Assembly: GCA_902363875.1 (NCBI GenBank)
Contig: CABJBO010000005.1
Location: forward strand, 15,096 to 79,095
Source of the DNA: Coriobacteriaceae bacterium
Lineage (GTDB): Bacteria; Actinomycetota; Coriobacteriia; Coriobacteriales; Coriobacteriaceae
Direction of reading: 5' to 3'
DNA length: 64,000 bases
Numbering within the stretch: position 1 is the stretch's first letter; every line of letters begins with the position of its first letter. A model generated the notes under the pieces. The model had not been told where the DNA came from and searched no databases. It saw nothing but the letters and a program-made list of their open reading frames with translations. Position numbers and translations under genes: made by a program. Of the stretch, positions 51,344-58,709 are shown piece by piece.

Positions 51344-53150
51344 GTGCCTCGCCTCCTTCCTGGGTCTGAGCTTGCGTTGCGGATGCCTCGGTGTCGGCCT
51401 CGACGGCCCCTTCGCCCTCGGCAGACATCTTGTTTTGCGAGGTAAAGGTCTCGCGGTAGATCTCGCTCGTCTTGAGCAGCTCTTCGTGGTTGCCGATCTG
51501 TGCGATGCGGCCACCCTCCATGACAATGATGCGGTCTGCGTCCTGCACGGAGCTGATGCGCTGGGCGATGATGAGCTTGGTCGTGTTGGGCAGATAGCTT
51601 GCCAGCCCCGCGCGGATCTTGGCGTCGGTCTTGGTGTCGACGGCGCTGGTGGAGTCGTCCAGGATCAAGATCTTGGGGCGACGCAACAGGGCGCGTGCAA
51701 TGCACAGGCGCTGCTTCTGACCGCCCGAAACATTAGAGCCGCCCTGTTCGATCCAGGTGTCGTAGCCCTTGGGGAAACCGTCGACAAACTCGTCGGCGCA
51801 GGCCAGATGCGCTGCCTCGCGGACTTCCTCGTCGGTGGCGTTCGGGTCGCCCCAACGCAGGTTCTCGGCGATGGTGCCGCTAAACAGCACGTTTTTCTGC
51901 AGCACCATGGCGACCTGGTGACGCAGCGCGTCCAGGTCGTAGTCGCGCACGTCCACGCCGCCCACGCGCACAGCGCCTTCGGTGGTGTCGTACAGGCGGG
52001 CGATGAGGTTAACGAGCGTGGACTTGGCCGAGCCGGTGCCGCCGATGATGCCGATGGTCTCGCCGCTCGTAATGTGCAGGTCGATATCGTCGAGCGCCTG
52101 GCGCTTCGCATGCTTGGAATACTTAAAGCTCACGTGGTCAAAGTCGATGGAACCGTCGGCAACCTCGAGCACGGGCTCGGCGGGATCGGCGATCGTGGGC
52201 TCGGCGGCCAGCACCTCGGCAATGCGGTGTGCCGATTCGTCGGCCATGGTCACCATGACAAAGATCATCGACAGCTGCATCAGGCTCATGAGAATCTGGA
52301 AACCATAGGTAAAGGTCGAGGAGAGCTGGCCCACGTCGAACAGCGTGCCCTGGCTCGTGATGATGAGCTTGGAGCCCAGGTAGATGATGACGACAAACGC
52401 GCAGTTGACGCAGATGTTCATCATGGGGTTGTTAAAGGCGAGCAGCTTCTCGGCGCGGGTGAAGTCCATCTGGACGTCGCGTGCGGCGGTCGCGAACTTC
52501 TCCTTCTCAAAGTCTTCGCGCACATAGCTCTTGACCACGCGCATGCCGGTGACGTTTTCCTCGACGGACTCGTTAAGGGCGTCGTACTTGTGGAACACGC
52601 GCGAGAAGATGGGACGCACCTTAAAGATGATAAAGAACAGTCCAAAGCCCAGCAGCGGAATGATGACCAGGTAGACCATGGCGACGCTGCCGCCCATGAT
52701 AAACGCCATGGTAAAGGCGAAGATCAAGACAAGCGGCGCGCGCACGGCGATACGGATGATCATCATAAAGGCCTGCTGCACGTTGTTGATATCGGTGGTC
52801 AGGCGCGTGACGAGCGAGGAGCTCGAGAACTCATCGATGTTGGCAAAGCTGAACGTCTGGATCTTGTAGAACAGGTCGTGACGCAGGTTCTTGGCGAAGC
52901 CGCAACTCGCATGGCTGCAGGTGACGCCGGCAGCGGCGCCAAAAGCAAGCGACGTAAGCGCGATGAGCACCAAAAAACCCGCGGTGGGAAGCATCTCGGC
53001 TACGGTGGCGCCGTCTTTGATGGCGTCGATCAGGTTGGCGGTGATAAATGGAATCAGCATCTCGCAGAGCACCTCGCCAAGCACGAGCAGCGGCGTGGCA
53101 ACAGTGACTTTCATATAGTCGCGGATGCTTCCCATGAGGGTTTTAATCAT
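51336..53150 (-). CDS. ABC exporter subunit with degenerate ATPase site (second exporter)
   Basis: 604 residues. Six membrane helices (~15-300) and an ATPase domain with intact signature VSGGQKQRL. The Walker A reads GGTGSAKST, with Ala replacing the Gly before Lys; Walker B is ILILDDSTSAVD (Asp for Glu) and the switch is Gln (IAQRISS). So its own ATP site is not expected to hydrolyse. C-terminal tail of ~35 residues rich in Glu/Ala/Thr. It overlaps both neighbours (8 nt with the MarR gene and 8 nt with the partner subunit), so the three genes are one operon. MarR control suggests export of a toxic compound. Confidence 0.92.
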   Translation of the reverse strand: MIKTLMGSIRDYMKVTVATPLLVLGEVLCEMLIPFITANLIDAIKDGATVAEMLPTAGFLVLIALTSLAFGAAAGVTCSHASCGFAKNLRHDLFYKIQTFSFANIDEFSSSSLVTRLTTDINNVQQAFMMIIRIAVRAPLVLIFAFTMAFIMGGSVAMVYLVIIPLLGFGLFFIIFKVRPIFSRVFHKYDALNESVEENVTGMRVVKSYVREDFEKEKFATAARDVQMDFTRAEKLLAFNNPMMNICVNCAFVVIIYLGSKLIITSQGTLFDVGQLSSTFTYGFQILMSLMQLSMIFVMVTMADESAHRIAEVLAAEPTIADPAEPVLEVADGSIDFDHVSFKYSKHAKRQALDDIDLHITSGETIGIIGGTGSAKSTLVNLIARLYDTTEGAVRVGGVDVRDYDLDALRHQVAMVLQKNVLFSGTIAENLRWGDPNATDEEVREAAHLACADEFVDGFPKGYDTWIEQGGSNVSGGQKQRLCIARALLRRPKILILDDSTSAVDTKTDAKIRAGLASYLPNTTKLIIAQRISSVQDADRIIVMEGGRIAQIGNHEELLKTSEIYRETFTSQNKMSAEGEGAVEADTEASATQAQTQEGGEAHE

Positions 53151-53649
53151 CCAGTTCCTCCCAGGTTACGCGGATTTTATCGAGCATTTCGGCGAGGTCC
53201 TCGCGCTCGTCGTGGGTGAGCGCGCTAAAGGCCCGTTCTCTAAAGCGGATGCGGGCCGCCTGGTCGATGCGGGCGTTTTCCCGGCCGGTTTCGGTCAGGC
53301 GAATGGTGAGTTGCCGTCGATCCTTGGGGTTACGGCTGCGCTCGATGAGGCCGTTGAGCTCGAGCTTGGACAGGATCTCGGAAAGCGATCCCGGCTTGAG
53401 GTCAAAGTGCATGCCGAGCTCCTGCTGCGACATCTCGCCGCCGGGTTGCTTGGCCAGCAGGCAGATGATGGGCGCCTTGCCGGATACGCCTCCGCCATGA
53501 AAGTGCATGTAATGGCCGCAGAAGCCAAGCCCGTTAAGGATGCGCTTGGCAAGTGCATCCGATTGCGATTGCGCCTCGGGCGAATCTGCAGGCTCGATGG
53601 GGTCGCCGCCCGGCGTATGGGGGCAGAGGTCGATGCATTCGTCGCACAT
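53143..53649 (-). CDS. MarR family regulator with Cys/His-rich N-terminus
   Basis: 168 residues. The winged helix (~55-130: GKAPIICLLAKQPGGEMSQQEL, LKPGSLSEILSKLELNGLIERSRNPKDRRQ) is MarR-type. The N-terminus MCDECIDLCPH and the segment LGFCGHYMHFHGGG give Cys2, Cys5, Cys9, His11, Cys44, His46, His49 and His51, a set that could bind metal or sense redox state. First gene of the exporter operon; its promoter carries three 20-bp-spaced repeats, so it should repress itself and the exporter. Confidence 0.88.
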   Translation of the reverse strand: MCDECIDLCPHTPGGDPIEPADSPEAQSQSDALAKRILNGLGFCGHYMHFHGGGVSGKAPIICLLAKQPGGEMSQQELGMHFDLKPGSLSEILSKLELNGLIERSRNPKDRRQLTIRLTETGRENARIDQAARIRFRERAFSALTHDEREDLAEMLDKIRVTWEELDD

Positions 53650-53689
53650 GGTGTTGCTCCTTTCTTTAGTTAGGTAGAGAAATTGTTTT

Positions 53690-53743
53690 GTACCTAAGTG
53701 ATTCTAGAGGTACCTAACTGATTGTCAAGGTACCGAATCGATT
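53690..53743. promoter_or_regulatory. Three direct operator repeats for the MarR regulator
   Basis: GTACCTAAGTGATT (53690-53703), GTACCTAACTGATT (53710-53723) and GTACCGAATCGATT (53730-53743) recur with an exact 20-bp period. An inverted half-site AGTTAGGTA is at 53668-53676. The repeats overlap the promoter at 53701-53728. Confidence 0.7.
53701..53728 (-). promoter_or_regulatory. Promoter of the marR/ABC operon
   Basis: On the minus strand: TTGACA (53728-53723), 16-nt spacer, TAGAAT (53706-53701), about 50 nt upstream of the start codon. The -35 is a perfect consensus, and both hexamers lie inside the operator repeats. Confidence 0.7.
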
Positions 53744-53849
53744 TTGTGGCAGTGCTGGGGTGCCGGTGCCAGGGGAATCTTGGACAGTCTTCGCAGCGTA
53801 GATTCAGCGGGCCACGGCGTATCCCGGAGTTTTCGATAGGTTCATTAAG

Positions 53850-53881
53850 GGGGCGAGACTGGCAGCTGCCGGTCTCGCCCC
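53850..53881 (-). terminator. Stem-loop after the fic gene
   Basis: GGGGCGAGAC (53850-53859) pairs with GTCTCGCCCC (53872-53881), and the inner part GGCAGCTGCC is also self-complementary. No clear T-run follows on the minus strand, so termination may be weak. Confidence 0.45.
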
Positions 53882-53896
53882 TTGGCTTTCCGAGAC

Positions 53897-55069
53897 TTAG
53901 AGCGGCTCGTCGCCGGTTCGGAGGATGGCGAGATATGGCTCATATGAAAACGTGCGGTATCGTTTCCTGCTCGTATCACGTTGGACAAGAATGCTCCAAT
54001 CGGTAAATTGGGATATAAGGTTGTTTGCGCTCGATCTGCTAATCTGCATTCGTTCAGACACAAAGGCGGTGTCGACGATCGGATTGCCCTCGAGAAGGTC
54101 GAGTAGCATAAGGGCGTTCGTCGTAGCCCTTCCCGCCTTTTCGCGAATCAGCCTTTCGGTTTCCGAATGGAGGTCGACAAGCTTCCGCATCGAATCCCGC
54201 GCCTCGCGTGCGCTTGCAAGCAAGCAGGTACTGAAAAACGAAACCCATCCCTCAAAATCGCCTCTCTGCCTTACGCGCATAAGCCAATCGTAGTATTCGC
54301 TCCTGTGTCGTTTGAGTTCATACGAGGGGTAGATGACCGGCTTGGTGAGCGCCCCATCATGTATGAGCGAAAGGAGGATGAGCAGACGCCCGAGGCGTCC
54401 GTTGCCGTCGAGGAACGGGTGCGCGGTTTCAAACTGGTAGTGCACCAAAGCGGCCTTGATGACTGGATCGATGTCGTCACGCTCGTTGATGAAAAGCTCG
54501 AGGTCGCCAAGTGCCTCCTTCATATCCTCCGTGTTGGGAGGGACATACGGGGCCTCATTGAGCGTGCAGCCGTTTGGTCCGACCCAGTTCTGAGTCGTCC
54601 TGAACTGGCCCGGCGTCTTGTCGGAGCCTCTGCCATTTCCAAGCAATGTGGCATGGACGGATTTGAGCAGCCTCATACAGAGTGGCAGTTCCTCCATGAG
54701 CGTGGTCGCCTGCTGCACCGCTCGAGTGTAGTTGACGACGTCGGTTAGGTCCCGGCTCGCATTGGATTCGTTTGACGGGTCAAGAACATCATCGAACGTA
54801 CATTGCGTACCCTCGATTTGAGAGGACAAGAGCGCTTCCTTGCGAACGTACATAGAAAGGTACATGTCGATGTTCGGAACAAAGCGAGACATGCCCTCAA
54901 CCTCGCCGAGTATGGCGCGGCAATCGGAGACAAGCCGCATGGAATCAGCGGATAAATTGATTGGAAAGAATGAATCCATATTGGCGGGTCTAAACGAATC
55001 ATAGGCGAGGGCTCCTGAAAGGTTGTGCCTGACGTTTCCCTGTCGTCCGGGTGTGATGGGTGCGAGCAT
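53897..55069 (-). CDS. Fic family protein (probable AMP transferase) with C-terminal winged helix
   Basis: 390 residues. The Fic core motif HPFLDGNGRLGR is complete at 217-228. The inhibitory helix motif S-x-x-x-E-G is present at 82-87 (SSQIEG), before the Fic fold, making it a class II, self-inhibited enzyme. An N-terminal Fic_N-type region covers ~15-95. The C-terminal ~75 residues (LLDLLEGNPIVDTAFVSERMQ, ISRSSANNLISQF) form a winged helix-turn-helix that could bind the two 34-bp dyads upstream. Fic proteins mostly transfer AMP to target proteins. Codon use is less GC-biased than neighbours. No separate antitoxin gene is seen, as expected for class II. Confidence 0.9.
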   Translation of the reverse strand: MLAPITPGRQGNVRHNLSGALAYDSFRPANMDSFFPINLSADSMRLVSDCRAILGEVEGMSRFVPNIDMYLSMYVRKEALLSSQIEGTQCTFDDVLDPSNESNASRDLTDVVNYTRAVQQATTLMEELPLCMRLLKSVHATLLGNGRGSDKTPGQFRTTQNWVGPNGCTLNEAPYVPPNTEDMKEALGDLELFINERDDIDPVIKAALVHYQFETAHPFLDGNGRLGRLLILLSLIHDGALTKPVIYPSYELKRHRSEYYDWLMRVRQRGDFEGWVSFFSTCLLASAREARDSMRKLVDLHSETERLIREKAGRATTNALMLLDLLEGNPIVDTAFVSERMQISRSSANNLISQFTDWSILVQRDTSRKRYRTFSYEPYLAILRTGDEPL

Positions 55070-55079
55070 CGTTAGTGTC

Positions 55080-55113
55080 CTAAGAACAAATTTGAGCCAA
55101 AACTTGTTCTTAG
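55080..55113. promoter_or_regulatory. 34-bp operator dyad 1 upstream of fic
   Basis: CTAAGAACAA (55080-55089) and TTGTTCTTAG (55104-55113), perfect inverted arms around a 14-nt spacer. Eleven nucleotides upstream of the fic start codon, overlapping the likely promoter. Confidence 0.7.
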
Positions 55114-55169
55114 AATTTTATAGCGCCTTCTAAGGCCAAGTTTCTGCAATAAGAAGCGTCAGAAAAACT

Positions 55170-55203
55170 CTAAGAACAAAATTACGCCCAAACTTGGTCT
55201 TAC
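55170..55203. promoter_or_regulatory. 34-bp operator dyad 2, between fic and pdxY
   Basis: CTAAGAACAA at 55170-55179 and TTGGTCTTAC at 55194-55203, a near copy of dyad 1 exactly 90 bp away; the spacer also matches (both include GCC-AAAC). Confidence 0.65.
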
Positions 55204-55290
55204 ATCCGAAGGCAAGACTTAGATTGCACTGCGCTACACTTAGTCGCATTATGGCGACATCGCGCCGCGCCCGACCCAAGGGGGACACTC

Positions 55291-56115
55291 ATGAAGAACA
55301 CTCAGCTGCTGCTGATCAACGATATGTGCGGCTACGGCAAGGTCGCGCTCTCGGCCATGCTGCCGGTACTGTCGCACATGGGCTATCGCATCCACAACCT
55401 GCCGACGGCGCTCGTTTCCGATACGCTCAACTATCCCAAGTTCTACATTCACGACACCACGGAGTACGTGCGCCAGAGCCTCGCTATCTGGGAGGAGCTC
55501 GGCTTTGAATTTGATGCTATCTCGACCGGCTTTATCGTGACCGAGGAGGAGACGCGCATCATCTCGGACTTTTGCCACCGCCGCGCTCAAAAGGGCACCA
55601 GGGTGTTCGTCGATCCCATCATGGGCGATAACGGCAAGCTCTATGCCGGCGTGCCCGAGTCGACCATCGGACTCATGCGCAGCTTGGTCGAGTGCGCCGA
55701 CTACGCGGTGCCCAACTATACCGAGGCGTGCCTGCTCACCGATACGCCTATCGCCGAAGAGATTACGGCCGATGAGGCCCGCACGCTCGTGGACGCCATG
55801 CTCGCGTTGGGCACCAAGTCGGTTGTCATTACGAGTGCGAAGGTCGATGGGGCGAGTGCCGTCATCGGCTACGACCATGTGGCGGGGGAATACTTTGAGA
55901 TTCCGTTTGAGCTGATCCCGGTGTACTTCCCGGGTACGGGCGATACGTTCTCGGCCGTGCTCATGGGCCGCGTGATGAACGGTTGGAGCCTCCAGCGTGC
56001 CACGGCCGATGCCATGCGTGTGGTGGCCGAGCTTATCGAGCGCAATGCCGACCAAGAGGACAAGTCGGCTGGCCTTCCCATCGAGGCCTGCCTGGATGTG
56101 ATTGACCATGAGTAA
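55291..56115 (+). CDS. pdxY: Pyridoxamine/pyridoxal kinase
   Basis: 274 residues of the ribokinase-like PdxY/PdxK fold. LLINDMCGYGKVALSAMLPVL at the N-terminus, VFVDPIMGDNGKLYAG (the D-P-x-M-G-D segment of pyridoxal kinases), PNYTEACLLT, and the catalytic PGTGDTFSAVL near the C-terminus. It phosphorylates vitamin B6 vitamers to make PLP. GGGGGACAC precedes the ATG; the second fic-type dyad lies ~90 bp upstream. Its stop overlaps the next gene. Confidence 0.9.
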   Translation: MKNTQLLLINDMCGYGKVALSAMLPVLSHMGYRIHNLPTALVSDTLNYPKFYIHDTTEYVRQSLAIWEELGFEFDAISTGFIVTEEETRIISDFCHRRAQKGTRVFVDPIMGDNGKLYAGVPESTIGLMRSLVECADYAVPNYTEACLLTDTPIAEEITADEARTLVDAMLALGTKSVVITSAKVDGASAVIGYDHVAGEYFEIPFELIPVYFPGTGDTFSAVLMGRVMNGWSLQRATADAMRVVAELIERNADQEDKSAGLPIEACLDVIDHE

Positions 56116-56437
56116 CGCTGACGAGGGCGGCGCCAAGCCTGCAGGCGAGAGCAAGCCGCTCGGCGCGCCGCGTGGCAAGCGTCCGCGTATCCGCATTAGC
56201 TGCGTGGACCAGTTGGGAACGTGCCGCTGCCATCATGGTCACAAGCCAGGCGATGTCTTTGACTTTGACCGAGACCGCGGCAAGATGTGCGCTATGGCCT
56301 GCCATGTGGGCTTTCCTTACATTGACATCTTGCGTTACGGCGGAACCGTGCCCGGCAACGAGCCCGGCACGGCAAAGTTCTGCTGCCCCGAGGTCGATAC
56401 ATTGAACGTCTGGCTCGCCGAGATCGTCGACGAGTAG
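56108..56437 (+). CDS. Small Cys-rich protein (TIGR04076-like)
   Basis: 109 residues from the ATG at 56108, overlapping the pdxY stop by 8 nt (coupled translation). After a ~25-residue Lys/Pro-rich lead, the core is RIRISCVDQLGTCRCHHGHKPGDVF, CAMACHVGFPYIDILRYGG and FCCPEVDTLNVWLAEI. The pattern (C...C-x-x-GH-x-x-G, then C...C near a Pro-Tyr-x-x-LRYGG) resembles the uncharacterised TIGR04076 family. Seven Cys in ~65 residues suggest metal or disulfide binding. Function unknown; the link to B6 salvage is only positional. Confidence 0.7.
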   Translation: MSNADEGGAKPAGESKPLGAPRGKRPRIRISCVDQLGTCRCHHGHKPGDVFDFDRDRGKMCAMACHVGFPYIDILRYGGTVPGNEPGTAKFCCPEVDTLNVWLAEIVDE

Positions 56438-56533
56438 TCGAGCGAGGATTTTCTCCCGCCGAGATAATGAGCGTGGATTTTTCCCGTTTTGGACGCAATT
56501 TCGCGCTCAAAGTGGGAGAAAATCCACGCTCGA
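56438..56533. repeat. Palindromic intergenic element
   Basis: TCGAGCGAGGATTTTCTCCC (56438-56457) and GGGAGAAAATCCACGC followed by TCGA (56514-56533) pair at 19 of 20 positions. A second copy of the left word, GAGCGTGGATTTTTCCC, starts at 56469, so the right arm has two alternative partners. A further direct repeat TCTGCATTTCATC occurs at ~56616 and ~56649. The stretch 56438-56663 has no credible gene. Confidence 0.6.
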
Positions 56534-56663
56534 TTTGTATATGGGAATCCCGATCTCGTTTATGCCCGTGCTTAGGCGTTATCGTCGTTGTCCTGCGTGC
56601 GAGTAAGGTCAAATTTCTGCATTTCATCCGATTTGTGGCTCTAAAAACTCTGCATTTCATCGA

Positions 56664-57110
56664 TTACAGCTGCTCGAGCATAGCGGTGCAACCGGCGAGC
56701 ACGTCGCGGTAGGTGGCATCGAAGTTGCCGGTGTACCAGGGATCGGCCACGTCGCCGGGGCGCTCGGTCCAATCGAGCAAGCGCGTAATCTTGCCGTCGG
56801 GGTCGTCGTCAAAGATGCGACGCAGACCGCGCGCGTTCTCAGCATCCATATAGACAATGCGATCCCAGTTGCCATACTCCGCGCGCCGCACCTGACGTGC
56901 GCGATGTGCGACGACGGGAATCCTGACTTCGCGCAGCTTGGCGACCGTGCCATGATGCGGCGGGTTGCCGATCTCTTCGGTTGAGGTTGCTGCAGAATCG
57001 ATGACAAACTCGCCCGCGCGTCCAGCGCGGCGCGCTAGCTCGGTAAACACGGACTCAGCCATCGTCGAGCGACAGATATTTCCACAGCAGATAAAAAGAA
57101 TGCGTTGCAT
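56664..57110 (-). CDS. Low-molecular-weight protein tyrosine phosphatase
   Basis: 148 residues. The active-site loop C-x5-R is CCGNICRS (Cys8 and Arg14) directly at the N-terminus, and the general acid Asp is in VADPWYTGNF. Length fits the family (~150). It removes phosphate from tyrosine or arginine residues of proteins. Likely starts at the ATG 57110; the bases before it (GGAAACCGCTC) contain a GGAAA. Stands between two other minus-strand genes. Confidence 0.9.
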   Translation of the reverse strand: MQRILFICCGNICRSTMAESVFTELARRAGRAGEFVIDSAATSTEEIGNPPHHGTVAKLREVRIPVVAHRARQVRRAEYGNWDRIVYMDAENARGLRRIFDDDPDGKITRLLDWTERPGDVADPWYTGNFDATYRDVLAGCTAMLEQL

Positions 57111-57143
57111 GAGCGGTTTCCTTTCTGGGCGGTCGCGCGGGGC

Positions 57144-58514
57144 TTACAGGCTGCCCTTGAGACAGTTTGCTCCGATAAAACCCGCTGCGTACAAGGGGAG
57201 GTGGCGCAGCTCGCGCCCGTCATCAGTTTCGCTGCGGGCAAAATTGTTCTCGGACAAAATGTAGGCATATGGCGACCGGGCTTTGTCCATAAACGACCCG
57301 AGGGTTCTTGCGCGCACGTTGCGTGCGGACTTTACCTCGACGGGCACAATTTCCATACGGTCGGTCTGAAGTAGAAAATCGAGCTCACCGCTCGTCTTCC
57401 AAGACGACGGCGGCACCCAATAGTACGTCCGCAAACCATTGCTCGAAAATGCCTGCATGACCGAGTTTTCGGCCAGGGCACCTCGAAAGTCGGAAGACAG
57501 TGCTATGGCGGAATCCTCTTTGAGGTCGAGCCAGAGCCGCGGGTTGATACCGAGTTTGTAGAACATGAGGCCCGTATCGAGAAGATAGACCTTAAAGAAA
57601 CTTCCGTCTTCGTCGTCGAAGGGAACGAGGGGAGGTTCGATGCCTTCGGTCAGGTTGTTGACCGATATGATGGCGGCGCCTTCGAGCCAGTCGAGCGGCT
57701 CGATAAGCTTGGCGCGACGGCCTCCGCGTTCGACCTCGGAGTACTTGAATTTCTTTGTGGACGATCTCAGCAACTGGGACGGAATGGAGCGCCATACCTT
57801 GCGCGCCGCCACGCCACTGATCCCGTTTTCGGGGTCGGTCATGTCGGCGGTGTAGGTCTCGTCGATTTCGCGCTGCTCGACGCGCGCGTCTTCGATGGAT
57901 AACGTCTTGCGATATGCGTTGACGGCGGCGGGCATGCCGCCTACGACCTGGTATCGATGAAACAGGCTGAGCGCGGCTTGGTGCGCGGCGTAAGCATCGA
58001 GCGTGCCGGCGTGGGTACGAACAGCATCGGCCATCTGCTCCTCATCGAGCGCCCAGAGAAACTCCTCGAACGACATGGGATGCATGGTCTCTTGACGAAC
58101 GCCGCTGGGAAAAGGCAACTTGCGCTTGCGCGTGGCGACACCGAGTTGGCTGCCGGTCGCGCATATGCGCCAGCCCGAACCCGAGAAAAAGCGAAGCGAG
58201 TTGAGCGCCCGTTCGCAGAGCTGCACCTCGTCAAACAGGATGAAGGCGGTTTCCTTGCGAATGGGGGTGCGTTTATAGTCTGAAATTCGCGCCACGATGG
58301 TGTCAACGTCGTCGGTGGGACAGTCGAACAGCGGAGCAATCAGTTCAAGATCGGTCTGAAAGTCGAGTTTGACAAACGCATCGCCGGCGATTCGCCTGCC
58401 GATTTCCTCGGCAGCGTACGTTTTGCCTACGCGTCGCGCACCACGGATGAGGAGGGGGCGTGAGGCGTCCTTTGTCGCCCATGATTCGATAACGGATTCG
58501 ATTGATCTGCGCAT
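57144..58514 (-). CDS. AAA ATPase of the DUF4143 type
   Basis: 456 residues. Walker A GARRVGKTY (25-33), Walker B AFILFDEVQ, and the sensor-like ICATGSQLGVA, all as in AAA_14 ATPases. The C-terminal half is DUF4143-like, with GALAENSVMQAF, then YYWVPPSSWKTSGELDFLLQ and VPVEVKSARNVRARTLGSF, a region that resembles a PD-(D/E)xK nuclease core (E-x-D-F ... E-V-K). The role of the family is unproven; members are scattered, often in accessory regions, and have been suspected in toxin-antitoxin-like or defence functions. ATG at 58514 with AAAGGTGG upstream. Three palindromic operators lie at its promoter. Confidence 0.88.
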   Translation of the reverse strand: MRRSIESVIESWATKDASRPLLIRGARRVGKTYAAEEIGRRIAGDAFVKLDFQTDLELIAPLFDCPTDDVDTIVARISDYKRTPIRKETAFILFDEVQLCERALNSLRFFSGSGWRICATGSQLGVATRKRKLPFPSGVRQETMHPMSFEEFLWALDEEQMADAVRTHAGTLDAYAAHQAALSLFHRYQVVGGMPAAVNAYRKTLSIEDARVEQREIDETYTADMTDPENGISGVAARKVWRSIPSQLLRSSTKKFKYSEVERGGRRAKLIEPLDWLEGAAIISVNNLTEGIEPPLVPFDDEDGSFFKVYLLDTGLMFYKLGINPRLWLDLKEDSAIALSSDFRGALAENSVMQAFSSNGLRTYYWVPPSSWKTSGELDFLLQTDRMEIVPVEVKSARNVRARTLGSFMDKARSPYAYILSENNFARSETDDGRELRHLPLYAAGFIGANCLKGSL

Positions 58515-58528
58515 GGGGCCACCTTTCC

Positions 58529-58622
58529 GATTTCGTGTACTTCAGATACATAGTTTAGTACGATTTCGTGTACTTAAAATACACGAAATCGTAGAAAAGC
58601 GTGTATCTGAAATACACGAAAT
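58529..58622. promoter_or_regulatory. Three palindromic operators upstream of the DUF4143 ATPase gene
   Basis: Site 1: GATTTCGTGTACTTCAGATA (from 58529). Site 2: CGATTTCGTGTA (58561-58572) and TACACGAAATCG (58580-58591), perfect 12-bp arms. Site 3: GTGTATCTGAAATACACGAA (from 58601). All share TTTCGTGTA/TACACGAAA. They begin 15 bp from the start codon. Confidence 0.7.
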
Positions 58623-58709
58623 TGCACTGCCGGAGCTTGCAGGCGGATAAACACTACTAGTATGGGACGGTTTTCACTGGTTGCTCGCCACCTTGGGCTG
58701 TGTTCGTCC

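Noticed and set aside
53143..53150. Frameshift at the marR/ABC junction
   Set aside because: The 8-nt overlap is a normal translational coupling; both proteins have complete ends.
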